Assembly: GCA_937892395.1 (NCBI GenBank) | Contig: CALAGJ010000090.1 | Span: 1 to 22,872 of the forward strand | Direction: 5' to 3' | Source of the DNA: an uncultured Parafilimonas sp. | GTDB lineage: Bacteria; Bacteroidota; Bacteroidia; Chitinophagales; Chitinophagaceae | Length of the DNA: 22,872 bases | Part shown: positions 1 through 7,893 of the stretch, piece after piece | Layout: every line of letters begins with the position of its first letter | Numbering within the stretch: position 1 is the stretch's first letter | Notes under the pieces: model-generated | What the model was told of the DNA's origin: nothing | The model's input: the letters and a program-made list of their open reading frames with translations, nothing else | Database searches by the model: none | Position numbers and translations under genes: made by a program

Positions 1-3
1 ACC

Positions 4-55
4 AGCCGGTTTTTATTAATCAACTAAAATTGGTGTAACTAAATCAGTACTTCTA
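4..55 (+). repeat. Left copy of 52-bp terminal inverted repeat
   Basis: These 52 bases are the exact reverse complement of the last 52 bases of the window (22821-22872). The copy lies in AT-rich non-coding DNA and carries no recognisable gene. The match stops at base 55 (next bases gaaat here against taatg on the other side). It could be a genuine inverted repeat or a contig-end effect; see the findings. Confidence 0.95.
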
Positions 56-365
56 GAAATGAATTTAACTTTCGACTCAGCTTAGGTTAAATAATGAATA
101 TATCCTTTTAATCATGTTGAAGATTTTATTATGGCCAATTTCAAAAGATTGAATTCTTTCAAACGGTTGCAATGAGGATATTCAATTTTATCAAATAGAA
201 AATCTCATTTCATAAAAAAAATATTTACAGCTTAATCCATTTCCCTAATTTCACCATCTGGAAAAAAAAAATTCCGGAATTAGTTTGTTTCAAAAGTTTT
301 TTTATACACTTGCCAACTAATTATTTAAAATTTTACACATTTAAAAACGAAAAATCAAATTTGTT
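56..365. other. AT-rich intergenic leader upstream of exbB
   Basis: About 310 bases with no supportable gene and no obvious RNA gene. The only candidate signal is a weak promoter near 284-312. No terminator hairpin or repeat other than the terminal repeat was seen. Confidence 0.6.
284..312 (+). promoter_or_regulatory. Possible Bacteroidota-type promoter for the Ton operon
   Basis: TTTG at 284-287 followed after 17 bases by TACACTTG at 305-312, which matches the Bacteroidota -7 element TAnnTTTG except for one base. It would place the start of transcription near 319, about 45 bases before the exbB ATG. Such short motifs occur by chance in AT-rich DNA, so the support is weak. Confidence 0.3.
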
Positions 366-1226
366 ATGGCTGAGACAAAACCATCTGCACCCGCAGCAAA
401 GACTATTACATCTGTACAACCGCAAAGGAAAAGCAATGCCGTATCTTGGATTGCTCCATTAACATGTTTAATCCTCGGTTATGTAATTTGGAGATTTATC
501 ATTGGCAATGCCGACAACTTTACCAACCCAGATGCAGCAGGAGGTTTCTGGCCAGAGCATGATGGTCCAAAAACCGCATTATCAAAAATGTATTTGGGAG
601 GCATCATTGTACCTATTCTAATTGGTTGTTTTCTTACCGTAGTTACTTTTGTAATTGAAAGATTACTCACAGTATCTAAAGCAACAGGTAGTGGAAACAT
701 ATCAGAGTTTGTACGCCAAGTACAATATCATTTGGCAAATAAAGATGTAGACAAAGCCATTGCCGCCTGCGATAAGCAAAAAGGATCTGTAGGCAATGTA
801 ATGAAAGCAGGACTTCGCAAGTACAAAGAAATGATAACAAATGGTGAGCTAACCACAGAGCAAAAAGTTTTAAATATTCAAAAGGAAGTAGAAGAAGCAA
901 CAGCATTAGAATTGCCAATGCTTGAAAAGAATCTTGTATTCTTATCTACCATTGCATCAGTAGCCACACTATTAGGATTGTTAGGTACGGTACTAGGAAT
1001 GATACGCTCCTTTTCTGCCCTTGGCGATAGTGGTGGTGGAGAAGCAGCACAGAAATTATCACAAGGTATATCCGAAGCATTATATAATACAGCTTTAGGT
1101 ATTGGTACCTCAGCCATTGCCATCATTATGTATAACGTGTTTACAACTAAAATAGACGGTATCACATTTGGTATTGACGAATCAGGTTTTACACTTACAC
1201 AAAGTTTTGCTGCTAATTATAAATAA
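366..1226 (+). CDS. exbB: MotA/TolQ/ExbB-family proton channel protein
   Basis: A 286-residue inner-membrane proton-channel subunit of the Ton complex, which uses the proton gradient to energise TonB. A long Ala/Pro/Lys-rich cytoplasmic start (1-25) precedes hydrophobic segments at about 26-46 and 77-98, a large polar cytoplasmic loop (about 100-188), and the two hallmark channel helices at about 191-215 (TIASVATLLGLLGTVLGMI) and 240-262 (NTALGIGTSAIAIIMYN). These Gly/Ala/Thr-rich helices are typical of ExbB/TolQ. The extra N-terminal helix and spacer (47-76) are common in Bacteroidota ExbB and make it longer than the E. coli protein. The ATG at 366 gives a sensible N-terminus and is the first start after a long non-coding stretch. 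Two exbD genes and tonB follow, so ExbB is far more likely than MotA or TolQ. Confidence 0.93.
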   Translation: MAETKPSAPAAKTITSVQPQRKSNAVSWIAPLTCLILGYVIWRFIIGNADNFTNPDAAGGFWPEHDGPKTALSKMYLGGIIVPILIGCFLTVVTFVIERLLTVSKATGSGNISEFVRQVQYHLANKDVDKAIAACDKQKGSVGNVMKAGLRKYKEMITNGELTTEQKVLNIQKEVEEATALELPMLEKNLVFLSTIASVATLLGLLGTVLGMIRSFSALGDSGGGEAAQKLSQGISEALYNTALGIGTSAIAIIMYNVFTTKIDGITFGIDESGFTLTQSFAANYK

Positions 1227-1236
1227 GCAAAATATT

Positions 1237-1266
1237 TTATGGATTTATTCCATAATAACATCTCAT
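1237..1266 (+). repeat. TTATGGAT-N14-CATCTCAT module, copy 1, with hairpin
   Basis: Lies in the exbB-exbD gap, 10 bases after the exbB stop. TTATGGAT (1237-1244) and CATCTCAT (1259-1266) are separated by 14 bases; the same arrangement recurs at 2529-2558. Bases 1237-1243 and 1249-1255 form a perfect 7-bp stem with a 5-base loop. No U-run follows, so it is not an intrinsic terminator. Role unknown; an mRNA processing or stability element is possible. Confidence 0.5.
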
Positions 1267-1290
1267 TGTGTACAGTAAAAAAAATTAAAA

Positions 1291-1962
1291 ATGTCAAGAC
1301 CTAAAATTGCAAGAAAAAGTACCAGCATAGACATGACGGCTATGTGCGATGTGGCTTTCCTGCTATTGTCATTCTTTATATTAACTACAAAGTTTAAACC
1401 TTCAGAGGCAGTAACTGTGGCTACGCCAAATTCTGTTGCTGCAAAAGTGGCACCTGAAAAAGATTTCATTATGATATCACTTACCAGTGATGGTAAAGCC
1501 TTTATTTCCGTAGGCGATAGCCAAGGGGATAAGGAAAAGAAAAAAGTGATGATTGAAGAAATCAATACAAGGGAAACACTTGGGCTTACAGATGCTGAAA
1601 TAGCAGCTTTAGTTCGGGCACCTTTTGTAGGAGCTCCTATAGCTCAACTCAAGCAAGTAGCAGCCATCCCTACGGAGAAAATGACAGGAGCGTCAATGCC
1701 GGGTATTCCTATTGCAGATACTTCCAACAACCAAATGGTAGATTGGATAAGAGCTGCAGTGGTTGCTTATCAAGGGGAGAAATTAAATGTTGTGCTCAAA
1801 GGAGATAATGTAGCAAAGTATCCTGCTTTCAAAAACATTATAGCCGCTTTAAAAAAGAATGAGCAGTTTAAGTTTCAAATGGTAACCAATCCTGAAGCAG
1901 TACCACAAGGCACTTATTTATGGAATGCCAATATGGCTGGCAAATCGCAGGAACAATTATAA
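1291..1962 (+). CDS. exbD: ExbD/TolR-family biopolymer transport protein (first copy)
   Basis: A 223-residue single-span inner-membrane protein that partners ExbB in the Ton motor. A short basic cytoplasmic tail is followed by the family motif DMTAMCDVAFLLLSFF at residues 14-29; Asp20 occupies the position of the conserved, essential proton-path aspartate, and the membrane helix runs about 20-33. The rest is periplasmic. Its C-terminal part (about 165-200, LNVVLKGDNVAKYPAFKNII) resembles the ExbD periplasmic fold. It is longer than a usual ExbD (about 130-150 residues) because of an inserted stretch, about 85-150. TAMCD replaces the usual TPMVD, but the Asp is kept. It lies 64 bases after exbB and 24 bases before the second exbD, so it is co-transcribed. 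Confidence 0.9.
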   Translation: MSRPKIARKSTSIDMTAMCDVAFLLLSFFILTTKFKPSEAVTVATPNSVAAKVAPEKDFIMISLTSDGKAFISVGDSQGDKEKKKVMIEEINTRETLGLTDAEIAALVRAPFVGAPIAQLKQVAAIPTEKMTGASMPGIPIADTSNNQMVDWIRAAVVAYQGEKLNVVLKGDNVAKYPAFKNIIAALKKNEQFKFQMVTNPEAVPQGTYLWNANMAGKSQEQL

Positions 1963-1986
1963 ATTTAAAACAAAAAATTTTCAGAT

Positions 1987-2526
1987 ATGGCTGAAATGGA
2001 TACCTCGTCGGGTGGTGGACACAAGAAAGGCCCCGGCGTCAAAAAAGCAAAAAAACTTTCCACCCGTGTGGATTTAACACCCATGGTTGACCTCGGTTTT
2101 TTGTTGATTACATTCTTCATATTTACTACAACTATGAGTCAGCCCACGGCTATGAAATTATTCCTTCCAAAGGATGTGGAAAATCCTGACGATCAGAATA
2201 AAATTAAACAGTCTAATGCACTTACATTGTTGCTGGGAAAAGAAGATAATGTATTTTATTACGAAGGAGAACTGGCACCAGATGCTTCCAATTTTAAATC
2301 TTCAAATTTTAAAGACATCAGGGATGTAATAATTCGTAAAAAACAAGCAGTAGATTCCAACCTTGTAGTTGTAATAAAGCCAACGGATGAATGTGAATAC
2401 AAAAATGTGATTGATATTTTGGATGAAATGACCATAAGCGTAGTTAAAAAATATGCTATGGTTGATATATCTGATGTAGAAAAACAATTAGTAACCATCA
2501 CCGAAGGTGCTGCGGGTTCAAAATAA
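1987..2526 (+). CDS. exbD: ExbD/TolR-family biopolymer transport protein (second copy)
   Basis: A 179-residue single-span Ton-motor subunit. A Gly/Lys-rich cytoplasmic tail (1-27) leads into VDLTPMVDLGFLLITFF (28-44), the canonical ExbD motif, with Asp35 as the conserved proton-path residue and a membrane helix at about 33-50. The periplasmic domain ends with a beta-alpha-beta pattern near 125-165 (LVVVIKPTDECEYKNVIDIL), as in ExbD. Consecutive exbD paralogues in the order exbB-exbD-exbD-tonB are common in Bacteroidota, and the two proteins may form a mixed dimer inside the ExbB pore (inference). The ATG at 1987 lies 24 bases after the previous stop. The sequence is closer to textbook ExbD than the first copy. 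Confidence 0.92.
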   Translation: MAEMDTSSGGGHKKGPGVKKAKKLSTRVDLTPMVDLGFLLITFFIFTTTMSQPTAMKLFLPKDVENPDDQNKIKQSNALTLLLGKEDNVFYYEGELAPDASNFKSSNFKDIRDVIIRKKQAVDSNLVVVIKPTDECEYKNVIDILDEMTISVVKKYAMVDISDVEKQLVTITEGAAGSK

Positions 2527-2528
2527 TA

Positions 2529-2558
2529 TTATGGATAATGCCTAATATGGCATCTCAT
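2529..2558 (+). repeat. TTATGGAT-N14-CATCTCAT module, copy 2, with hairpin
   Basis: Lies in the exbD-tonB gap, two bases after the exbD stop. It shares TTATGGAT and CATCTCAT at the same 14-base spacing as 1237-1266. Here the spacer itself folds: ATGCC (2538-2542) pairs with GGCAT (2549-2553). The spacer sequences differ, but both copies can form a hairpin in the same region. Confidence 0.5.
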
Positions 2559-2576
2559 CACAAATAAAGAAAAGCA

Positions 2577-3401
2577 ATGGATATAGAAAAAATTAAATCG
2601 GCAGATATTCTGGATATCCTCTTTGATGGAAGGAATAAAGAATATGGTGCGTATGATTTGCGTAAAACATATTCTAAACGAATGACTCGGGCATTGGTTG
2701 GAATGATTGGAATATGCGCTACTATTTTTATTCTTGCATTTGCGGCCAGCAAGGTTAAAAAATCTGATGACACACAGATGTTGGTGAATGATGTTGAGTT
2801 AAAAGACATAAAGCAAGAAGAAAAAAAGCCGGAACTCCCGCCCCCACCACCACCAAAACCAGAACCTCCTAAGGTAGAAATTACCAAATTTACTCCTCCA
2901 AAGATTGTAAAAGATGAGGAAGTAAAACCTGAAGAGGAAATAAAAGAAGTGGAAAAACTGGAGGATACCAAAATTGGTACAATCAATCAAGAAGGAGAAA
3001 AAACTGATATTGTAGATGCTCCTGTAGAAGATAAAGGTGCTGCAATAGTAGAAGCTCCAAAAGTGGAAGAAGAAGATTATGATAAAGAATTTAAAAGTGT
3101 TCAGGTAGAAGCAAAATATCCTGGTGACTGGAGAAAATTCTTAGAGCGTTCCTTAAATAACAATGCACCTGTAGATGCTGGTGCACCTCCGGGAACATAT
3201 ACCGTATCTGTATCATTCAAAGTAGATAAGGATGGTAATGTAACCGAAATTGAAGCTTTAAATGATCCTGGTTATGGTACTGTAAATGAAGCAATCAGGG
3301 CTATTAAAAAAAGTGGTAAGTGGACTCCAGCTATACAAAACGGTAGAAATGTTATTTATCGTCAAAAGCAGAACATCACATTTATTGTAACAGAAGAATA
3401 A
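2577..3401 (+). CDS. tonB: TonB energy-transducing protein
   Basis: A 274-residue TonB that spans the periplasm and passes ExbB/ExbD energy to outer-membrane receptors. It starts with the Bacteroidota-specific segment around residues 20-32 (NKEYGAYDLRKTY), then a single membrane anchor at about 39-59. A run of prolines with Lys/Glu (about 85-105) begins the flexible periplasm-spanning linker, continued by an acidic, Glu/Lys-rich stretch (110-170). The TonB C-terminal domain occupies about 177-272, with YPGDWRKFLE, the VSFKVDKDGNV strand and GKWTPAIQNGRNVIYRQ typical of this family. It is the last gene of the operon, 50 bases after exbD, and is followed by a strong terminator. Confidence 0.95.
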   Translation: MDIEKIKSADILDILFDGRNKEYGAYDLRKTYSKRMTRALVGMIGICATIFILAFAASKVKKSDDTQMLVNDVELKDIKQEEKKPELPPPPPPKPEPPKVEITKFTPPKIVKDEEVKPEEEIKEVEKLEDTKIGTINQEGEKTDIVDAPVEDKGAAIVEAPKVEEEDYDKEFKSVQVEAKYPGDWRKFLERSLNNNAPVDAGAPPGTYTVSVSFKVDKDGNVTEIEALNDPGYGTVNEAIRAIKKSGKWTPAIQNGRNVIYRQKQNITFIVTEE

Positions 3402-3423
3402 AAAATTTAATTTTCTTTTACCG

Positions 3424-3454
3424 AAAGGCTGCTATTTATTGGCAGCCTTTTTTT
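3424..3454 (+). terminator. Intrinsic terminator of the Ton operon
   Basis: Perfect 9-bp stem AAAGGCTGC (3424-3432) with GCAGCCTTT (3442-3450), a 9-base loop, then a T-run to 3454. It begins 22 bases after the tonB stop and is the clearest terminator in the window. Confidence 0.92.
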
Positions 3455-3873
3455 ATATCAAACTGGTAGGATAATTTGATTGAATATGGAAATACGAACT
3501 TTCTATGCTTGAAAGGTTATGAATAGCATGTAAAAATCAATTTTAATAGAGGTATATGTTTAACAAGATTGTTTATATTATGTACAAAACGAATATGAAT
3601 AATCCCTCGTATAATGATGGATAAATACTAGTTGTTCAGTTTAATACTTAAACCAATTGTGTGATCATTTTTAAGCGCTACTAATATGAAACTATACATT
3701 CCCTTAAAAAAAAGAGTTATTTTGCTTTTATCTTATTTTACTACAAAGCCAGAAATGAATATTACACCAATACTTTCGGGTTTTGATTGCTCATATTATT
3801 AATCATTTTTTAAAATCATATATTTGTCTGTTAGGTTCTCCTAAAATATTTTATTGGTATCAATCCATTTATT
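3455..3873. other. Intergenic spacer between tonB terminator and beta-helix gene
   Basis: About 420 AT-rich bases without a convincing gene. It contains only a 38-codon ORF at 3686-3802, which I rejected, and a possible -7 promoter element at 3819-3826. Confidence 0.6.
3819..3826 (+). promoter_or_regulatory. Possible -7 promoter element of the beta-helix gene
   Basis: TATATTTG matches the Bacteroidota -7 consensus TAnnTTTG exactly and lies 47 bases before the ATG at 3874. No TTTG -33 element sits at the proper spacing; the nearest TTG-like bases are about 29 or more bases upstream. The support is therefore only partial. Confidence 0.35.
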
Positions 3874-5391
3874 ATGAAAATTTTTACACTCACAATTCTT
3901 ATTGGACTCATTTGTTTTCAGTCCTATGCCAAAGATATAATAGTGGCAAACAATAGTACTGATCATGCAGTGGCTACTGACACAAAATCTATTCAGTATG
4001 CCATCAACAATGCCACCATTGGAGATAGAGTTCTACTTAGTGCTAACTCAGCTTATATCATCAAAAATAAATTGATACTAAAATATGGAATTCAGTTGGT
4101 GGGCAAAAAAGGAGAAGCAGCTTTTGCACAGCAATCCATCATGGCATTTGCCACATATCCGGTTAATGTAGAAATGATACAAATGCAAGGCGGTACAACA
4201 ACTGCACCAGCTGCTCTACAAAAAATAATATTTGACGGGGCCAATGCTGCATGCATCATTTTAAAAACAGTAGAAAACAAATCCAATTACCTCCTTAAAA
4301 ACTGTGTATTCAGAAATACAAGAAATAATTTTGCGGCAAACCCATCTGGGTCTGCATATTGGGATGTGTCTCTGCTTATTTTTCAAAAAGCAAGTGTGGT
4401 TACCATAGATAGCTGCGATATAAGAAATGCTGGCTTAGGCGAAACAACCGGTAAGATAAACCCATATAGCTGGAATGGGTTTGGAGCAGGTATAAAATTT
4501 TATAATGGAGCAAATATTACTGTAAAAAATACTACAATAAATAGAACACTTACAGAAGGCATTAGACTAAGTGGTGCCACACAGGTACGTATAGAAAACA
4601 ACACCATTTCAAGACCAGGCATGAATAATGAATGGGCAGATGGCACACCCAACCAAGGGCTTATATTGGCCAGCGGCATAACAGGATACCACAACCAAAA
4701 AGCAAAAAACAATAATTGCGATGCGGCTCAAAACTGGCAGATCCTCAATAACCGTTTTTATTGGTGTTATAACAATGCTATGTCCCTATCGGGAAAAGGA
4801 TTTACCGTATCAGGCAATCGCATAAACTACGTAATTCAAAATGCATTATTTTTAGGAGATTGGAGAAACTGTAGTGCCACTGAAAAAAATGGAAGGGAGC
4901 GAATTACTCAATGCAATGTGCTCAACAATGATTTTGAAAATGCTTACTATAATCTTGCTCAATGGAGTTGGGTATTTAACAGGGGCCTGCAAAGCTATCA
5001 ACGACCAGAACCGGAATTTAGAAAAGCCATTCGTATAAATGGTATTGTAAATAATGACAGCACGGTAGTCGTATCAAATAATAATCTGCATGGTCAACAA
5101 CCATTTTATGAATTTGGATTTAATGATATAGGCACCAGTTGCTTATGCCCTGTAGGTAAAGGAGTTCAAGATTTTAATGTGGATACTAAAACGGCCATCA
5201 CCATATATCCAAACCCAGCACAATCATTCATTAAAGTAAAAAATGCTGCATCCAGATCTATAGAATTGTATCATAAAAACGGCAACCTCATCCTGCAAAC
5301 AGATAAAGCCATCATTGATATAGCAACGTTAGAGAAGGGCATGTATTTTATACGCTGTAGAAATGAAATAACATGGTTTATAAAAGAATAA
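3874..5391 (+). CDS. Secreted right-handed beta-helix protein with T9SS sorting domain
   Basis: A 505-residue exported protein. Residues 1-19 form a signal peptide (basic start, hydrophobic core, cleavage after SYA). From about 37 to 410 the sequence has the repeated Asn/Gly-rich, short beta-strand rhythm of a parallel beta-helix, for example VRIENNTISRP, FTVSGNRINYV and VVVSNNNLHGQ, as in pectate-lyase-like folds. Residues 441-505 are a type A T9SS sorting domain (ITIYPNPAQSFIKVKN, then LEKGMYFIRC and a basic/aromatic end), so the protein is probably carried over the outer membrane and attached or released. No catalytic residues of a specific lyase or hydrolase can be named; binding or cleavage of a polysaccharide is plausible but not shown. 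It is probably transcribed alone. Confidence 0.85.
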   Translation: MKIFTLTILIGLICFQSYAKDIIVANNSTDHAVATDTKSIQYAINNATIGDRVLLSANSAYIIKNKLILKYGIQLVGKKGEAAFAQQSIMAFATYPVNVEMIQMQGGTTTAPAALQKIIFDGANAACIILKTVENKSNYLLKNCVFRNTRNNFAANPSGSAYWDVSLLIFQKASVVTIDSCDIRNAGLGETTGKINPYSWNGFGAGIKFYNGANITVKNTTINRTLTEGIRLSGATQVRIENNTISRPGMNNEWADGTPNQGLILASGITGYHNQKAKNNNCDAAQNWQILNNRFYWCYNNAMSLSGKGFTVSGNRINYVIQNALFLGDWRNCSATEKNGRERITQCNVLNNDFENAYYNLAQWSWVFNRGLQSYQRPEPEFRKAIRINGIVNNDSTVVVSNNNLHGQQPFYEFGFNDIGTSCLCPVGKGVQDFNVDTKTAITIYPNPAQSFIKVKNAASRSIELYHKNGNLILQTDKAIIDIATLEKGMYFIRCRNEITWFIKE

Positions 5392-5428
5392 AAAAAGGTT
5401 GATACTGCTCGGCCCTTAATGATAGAAA

Positions 5429-6093
5429 ATAAGCAAAACAAAAACGAAAAGAACAATTACATATATCAGTTTTCTAATTTGTGCATTCTTTGTAAATGCA
5501 CAATGGAGTACGAACTCGGTTGGACAATACCTTGGTTGCTGATGTAAATAGTAGTGGTATACAAACAGCTTGTGATTACGCTAATCTATGGATTGTATTT
5601 TACAGCAAAAACGGTAACAACTGCGACATGTGATTGCAGAATATGGCACCTAATTCTGGCGGTAAGTGGTTTGGTGAAAATGGCATTTTAGTAAGCGATG
5701 CCCAATCCTGATCACCTACTTTTGTTTTTATATATCTGTATTGACCAACTGCAAAACTGCTTTATAGCTTTCAACTACATGAAAGGCAACACCATGCATA
5801 CGGCTATTCAAAAAGTGTCGCCTATTGGCAGTTTACTTTGGGGCCAAGGTAGTTATCTTGGTGCGGGTCTATCTCTATATCCGGTAGCTTTAAAGAATAA
5901 TGAAATAGTTGTCGGCTGGACGAATTATCAAGTTTTCAATTATCAAAAAATTAGTGCAAGCGGAGTTGTGACCTGGCAAAATCCAAAAGAGCTAAAAGGA
6001 AATTCTGTGTCAAAAGCAGTATCAAGACCACAGCTATTGGCAGATAGTAAAGGAGAATTTAGCATTGTATATCAACAGGTGTCTAGCTTTTAA
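5429..6093 (+). pseudogene. Decayed secreted-protein gene with two frameshifts and two stops
   Basis: Three reading frames join into one protein-like sequence. The first starts near 5429 and reads as a signal peptide (KTKTKRTITYISFLICAFFVNA) then QWSTNSVGQYL, but the codon where a start is expected is ATA. It passes by a +1 shift near 5523-5540 into a second frame (VADVNSSGIQTACDYANLW..., GKWFGENGILVSDA) with in-frame TGA codons at 5631 and 5709. A second +1 shift, near a T-run around 5720-5740, leads to the last frame (ICIDQLQNCFIAFNYM to SIVYQQVSSF), which is open to 6093. GKWFGENG and GVVTWQNP repeats resemble long secreted Bacteroidota proteins of unknown function. The C-terminus appears lost, since no sorting domain follows. 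The only intact ORF, 5698-6093, is a fragment and should not be read as a gene. Confidence 0.75.
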
Positions 6094-6450
6094 TTCTATA
6101 ATACATTTCTTTGAAAAAGTTTCAATTTGAGATTTTCACTTCAAAGGATGTTATCTATCAAGTGAGTTCCACTTCAAAACCCATCCATTCAATGATTCCA
6201 AACAGTTATACTTATTTATAAAGTTTTGAAGATTATTGAAGGAAAAAAGATAAATGTTCATTAGAATTTTTAAAAAGATATTTCAACAATATTGTGTCTT
6301 TTCATCTAAAATGTACGAGATTGGTTTAGATGTCAACATTGATCTGTAGGTTTTTTTAAAAATTTGATATGCTTATTGCAGCATTGTATTATGCAATGTG
6401 GAAACAATAAATTTCTTTCGCCTTAATCAATCAAGGTATTTAGCTTTATC
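6094..6450. other. Non-coding spacer after the pseudogene
   Basis: About 360 AT-rich bases with no supportable gene in any frame. It may hold further unrecognisable remains of the pseudogene's 3' part. The control region of the export locus begins at its right edge. Confidence 0.55.
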
Positions 6451-6465
6451 TGTTCGTTGCAACAG

Positions 6466-6493
6466 CGTACACAAACTGTATCGAAAGCGTACA
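6466..6493 (+). promoter_or_regulatory. Putative operator/enhancer site array upstream of the hlyD gene
   Basis: Three half-sites: CGTACA (6466-6471), TGTATCG (6477-6483) and CGTACA (6488-6493). The last two form an imperfect inverted repeat. The same order, with spacings of 5 and 4 bases, is found at 19266-19292 before the fifth permease. The array lies about 50-80 bases upstream of a sigma-54-like element, a usual place for enhancer-binding proteins. The cognate regulator is not in the window. Confidence 0.55.
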
Positions 6494-6544
6494 ATATGTT
6501 TCTTAGATGATATATAACTCATTGAAAATCAATCATTCGCTTTC

Positions 6545-6560
6545 TGGCATAATCATTTTA
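6545..6560 (+). promoter_or_regulatory. Possible sigma-54-type promoter of the export operon
   Basis: TGGCATAATCATTTTA fits the -24 half (TGGCA) of the sigma-54 consensus, and its first 13 bases match the element at 19356-19368 except for one base. The -12 half is poor: TT where GC is expected ten bases after GG. The paired similarity to the second control region is the main support. Predicted transcription start is near 6570. Confidence 0.4.
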
Positions 6561-6592
6561 TACTATAGTTATTCTCATGTGTAACTTGTTGA

Positions 6593-6616
6593 GGGCCGGC
6601 GGCTCAGCGTTGGCCC
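6593..6616 (+). promoter_or_regulatory. GC-rich leader hairpin before the hlyD gene
   Basis: GGGCCGGCG (6593-6601) pairs with CGTTGGCCC (6608-6616) over 9 bp, including two G-U pairs, with a 6-base loop. It is strikingly GC-rich for this AT-rich spacer and would lie in the 5' leader, 26 bases before the GTG start. No T-run follows, so it is not an intrinsic terminator; its role is unknown. Confidence 0.6.
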
Positions 6617-6642
6617 CCGATAAGTAATAAAAAATTAAGCAA

Positions 6643-7893
6643 GTGGACAGGGTTATAGAAAAAAAGAAATGGAGCAAAAAAAGAATACTCACCATAGTGG
6701 GTATAGCAGCACTCATTGGTTTAATAGGTGCCAGCTTTTATCTTACAACAGGAAAAACAAAACTTAATGTTGATCCGGAAAGGCTTACCGTAAGCGAAAT
6801 AAAAAAAGGAAATTTTCAGGAGTTTATTCCTGTAAATGGTGTGGTACTTCCACGTACAACTATTTATTTGGATGCGGTAGAAGGTGGAAGGGTAGAAGAA
6901 AAATATGTAGATGATGGTGCCATGATGTATAAAGGGCAGCCAATACTTCGTCTGTCAAATACAGATCTTGAACTTAGTCTTGTAAACCAAGAAACACAAG
7001 TGTATAATTTGATAACTCAAATGCAGATTGCCAAAAACTCTGCACAGCAAAATACCATTACCAACCTCAATACAATGACAGATGTTGAGAATCAGTTTAA
7101 AGAAGCTGAAAGAGTTTATAATCTCAACAAAGAATTATATTCCAAAAAGGCTATCGGTCTACAAGAATATAAGCAAAGTGAAAACAATTATAACTATCAG
7201 GTGAGTAAAAAGCAGTTGGCAGACCGCACCCTTAAGCAAGATGCAGACAATAATAAACAGCAAGTAAACCAAGCCACACAAAGTTTTGAAGGAGCTCAAA
7301 ACGCCTTAAACGTAATGCGTAAAAAAGTAGGCGACTTGATAGTAAGAGCTCCTGTAGATGGGCAGCTTACCAGTTTAGATGCAGAAGTAGGACAAAGTAA
7401 GAATAAAGGTGAACGTTTAGGCCAGATTGATGTAACAGATGGATACAAAGTGCGGGTAGATATTGATGAACATTATATCAGCCGAGTATTTAATGGACTT
7501 AGAGGTGAATTTACTTTTAATGATACAAGCTATACCTTGGAGATTAAGAAAATATATACACAGGTTGTCAATGGCAGATTTCAGGTGGATATGGAATTTT
7601 TAAATAAGATACCAAAGGGAATACGCAGGGGGCAAACATTACAAATAAGACTTGCACTGAGTGATGAAACAAAAGCATTGCTCCTATCTAAAGGAGGCTT
7701 CTATCAACAAACTGGAGGAAATTGGATTTTCAAAGTAACAAATGATGGTACTAAGGCGTACAAGGTAGATATTCAACTGGGTCGTCAAAATCCGGACTAT
7801 TATGAAATTATTTCCGGCCTTCAACCAGGTGACAAAGTTGTAACAAGTAGCTATGAAAATTTTGGAGATAATGAGGAATTAGTATTGAAATAA
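6643..7893 (+). CDS. HlyD/MacA-family periplasmic adaptor subunit
   Basis: A 416-residue membrane-fusion (adaptor) protein, which should bridge an inner-membrane ABC exporter and an outer-membrane channel. A basic N-terminus leads to a single membrane anchor at about 14-34. Two half lipoyl-like motifs (about 60-105, with VNGVVLPRTTIYLDAVEGG, and 229-262, VRAPVDGQLTSLDAEVGQ) flank a long coiled-coil hairpin (about 108-228, rich in Gln, Asn and Lys). A beta-barrel domain (about 266-340) and a membrane-proximal domain (355-416, ending SGLQPGDKVVTSSYENF) complete the MacA layout. The start is GTG; an in-frame stop at 6628 leaves no better choice. It heads the export operon and is followed after 146 bases by the ATPase. 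MacA-like adaptors of this type serve MacB permeases; no TolC gene is in the window. Confidence 0.92.
   Translation: MDRVIEKKKWSKKRILTIVGIAALIGLIGASFYLTTGKTKLNVDPERLTVSEIKKGNFQEFIPVNGVVLPRTTIYLDAVEGGRVEEKYVDDGAMMYKGQPILRLSNTDLELSLVNQETQVYNLITQMQIAKNSAQQNTITNLNTMTDVENQFKEAERVYNLNKELYSKKAIGLQEYKQSENNYNYQVSKKQLADRTLKQDADNNKQQVNQATQSFEGAQNALNVMRKKVGDLIVRAPVDGQLTSLDAEVGQSKNKGERLGQIDVTDGYKVRVDIDEHYISRVFNGLRGEFTFNDTSYTLEIKKIYTQVVNGRFQVDMEFLNKIPKGIRRGQTLQIRLALSDETKALLLSKGGFYQQTGGNWIFKVTNDGTKAYKVDIQLGRQNPDYYEIISGLQPGDKVVTSSYENFGDNEELVLK

Noticed and set aside
2558..2986. Minus-strand Gly/Ser-rich ORF of 142 residues opposite tonB
   Set aside because: It is a mirror of the proline-rich linker of TonB on the other strand and is not a gene.
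3686..3802. 38-codon ORF (MKLYIPLKKRVILLLSYF...) in the spacer before the beta-helix gene
   Set aside because: It has a signal-like start, but it is very short and isolated, with no operon context or recognisable domain. It may be a gene remnant, but that cannot be supported.
5698..6093. 131-residue ORF as an independent gene
   Set aside because: Its first residues are out of frame with the family-like sequence, and it continues the broken upstream frames. It is the last piece of a pseudogene.
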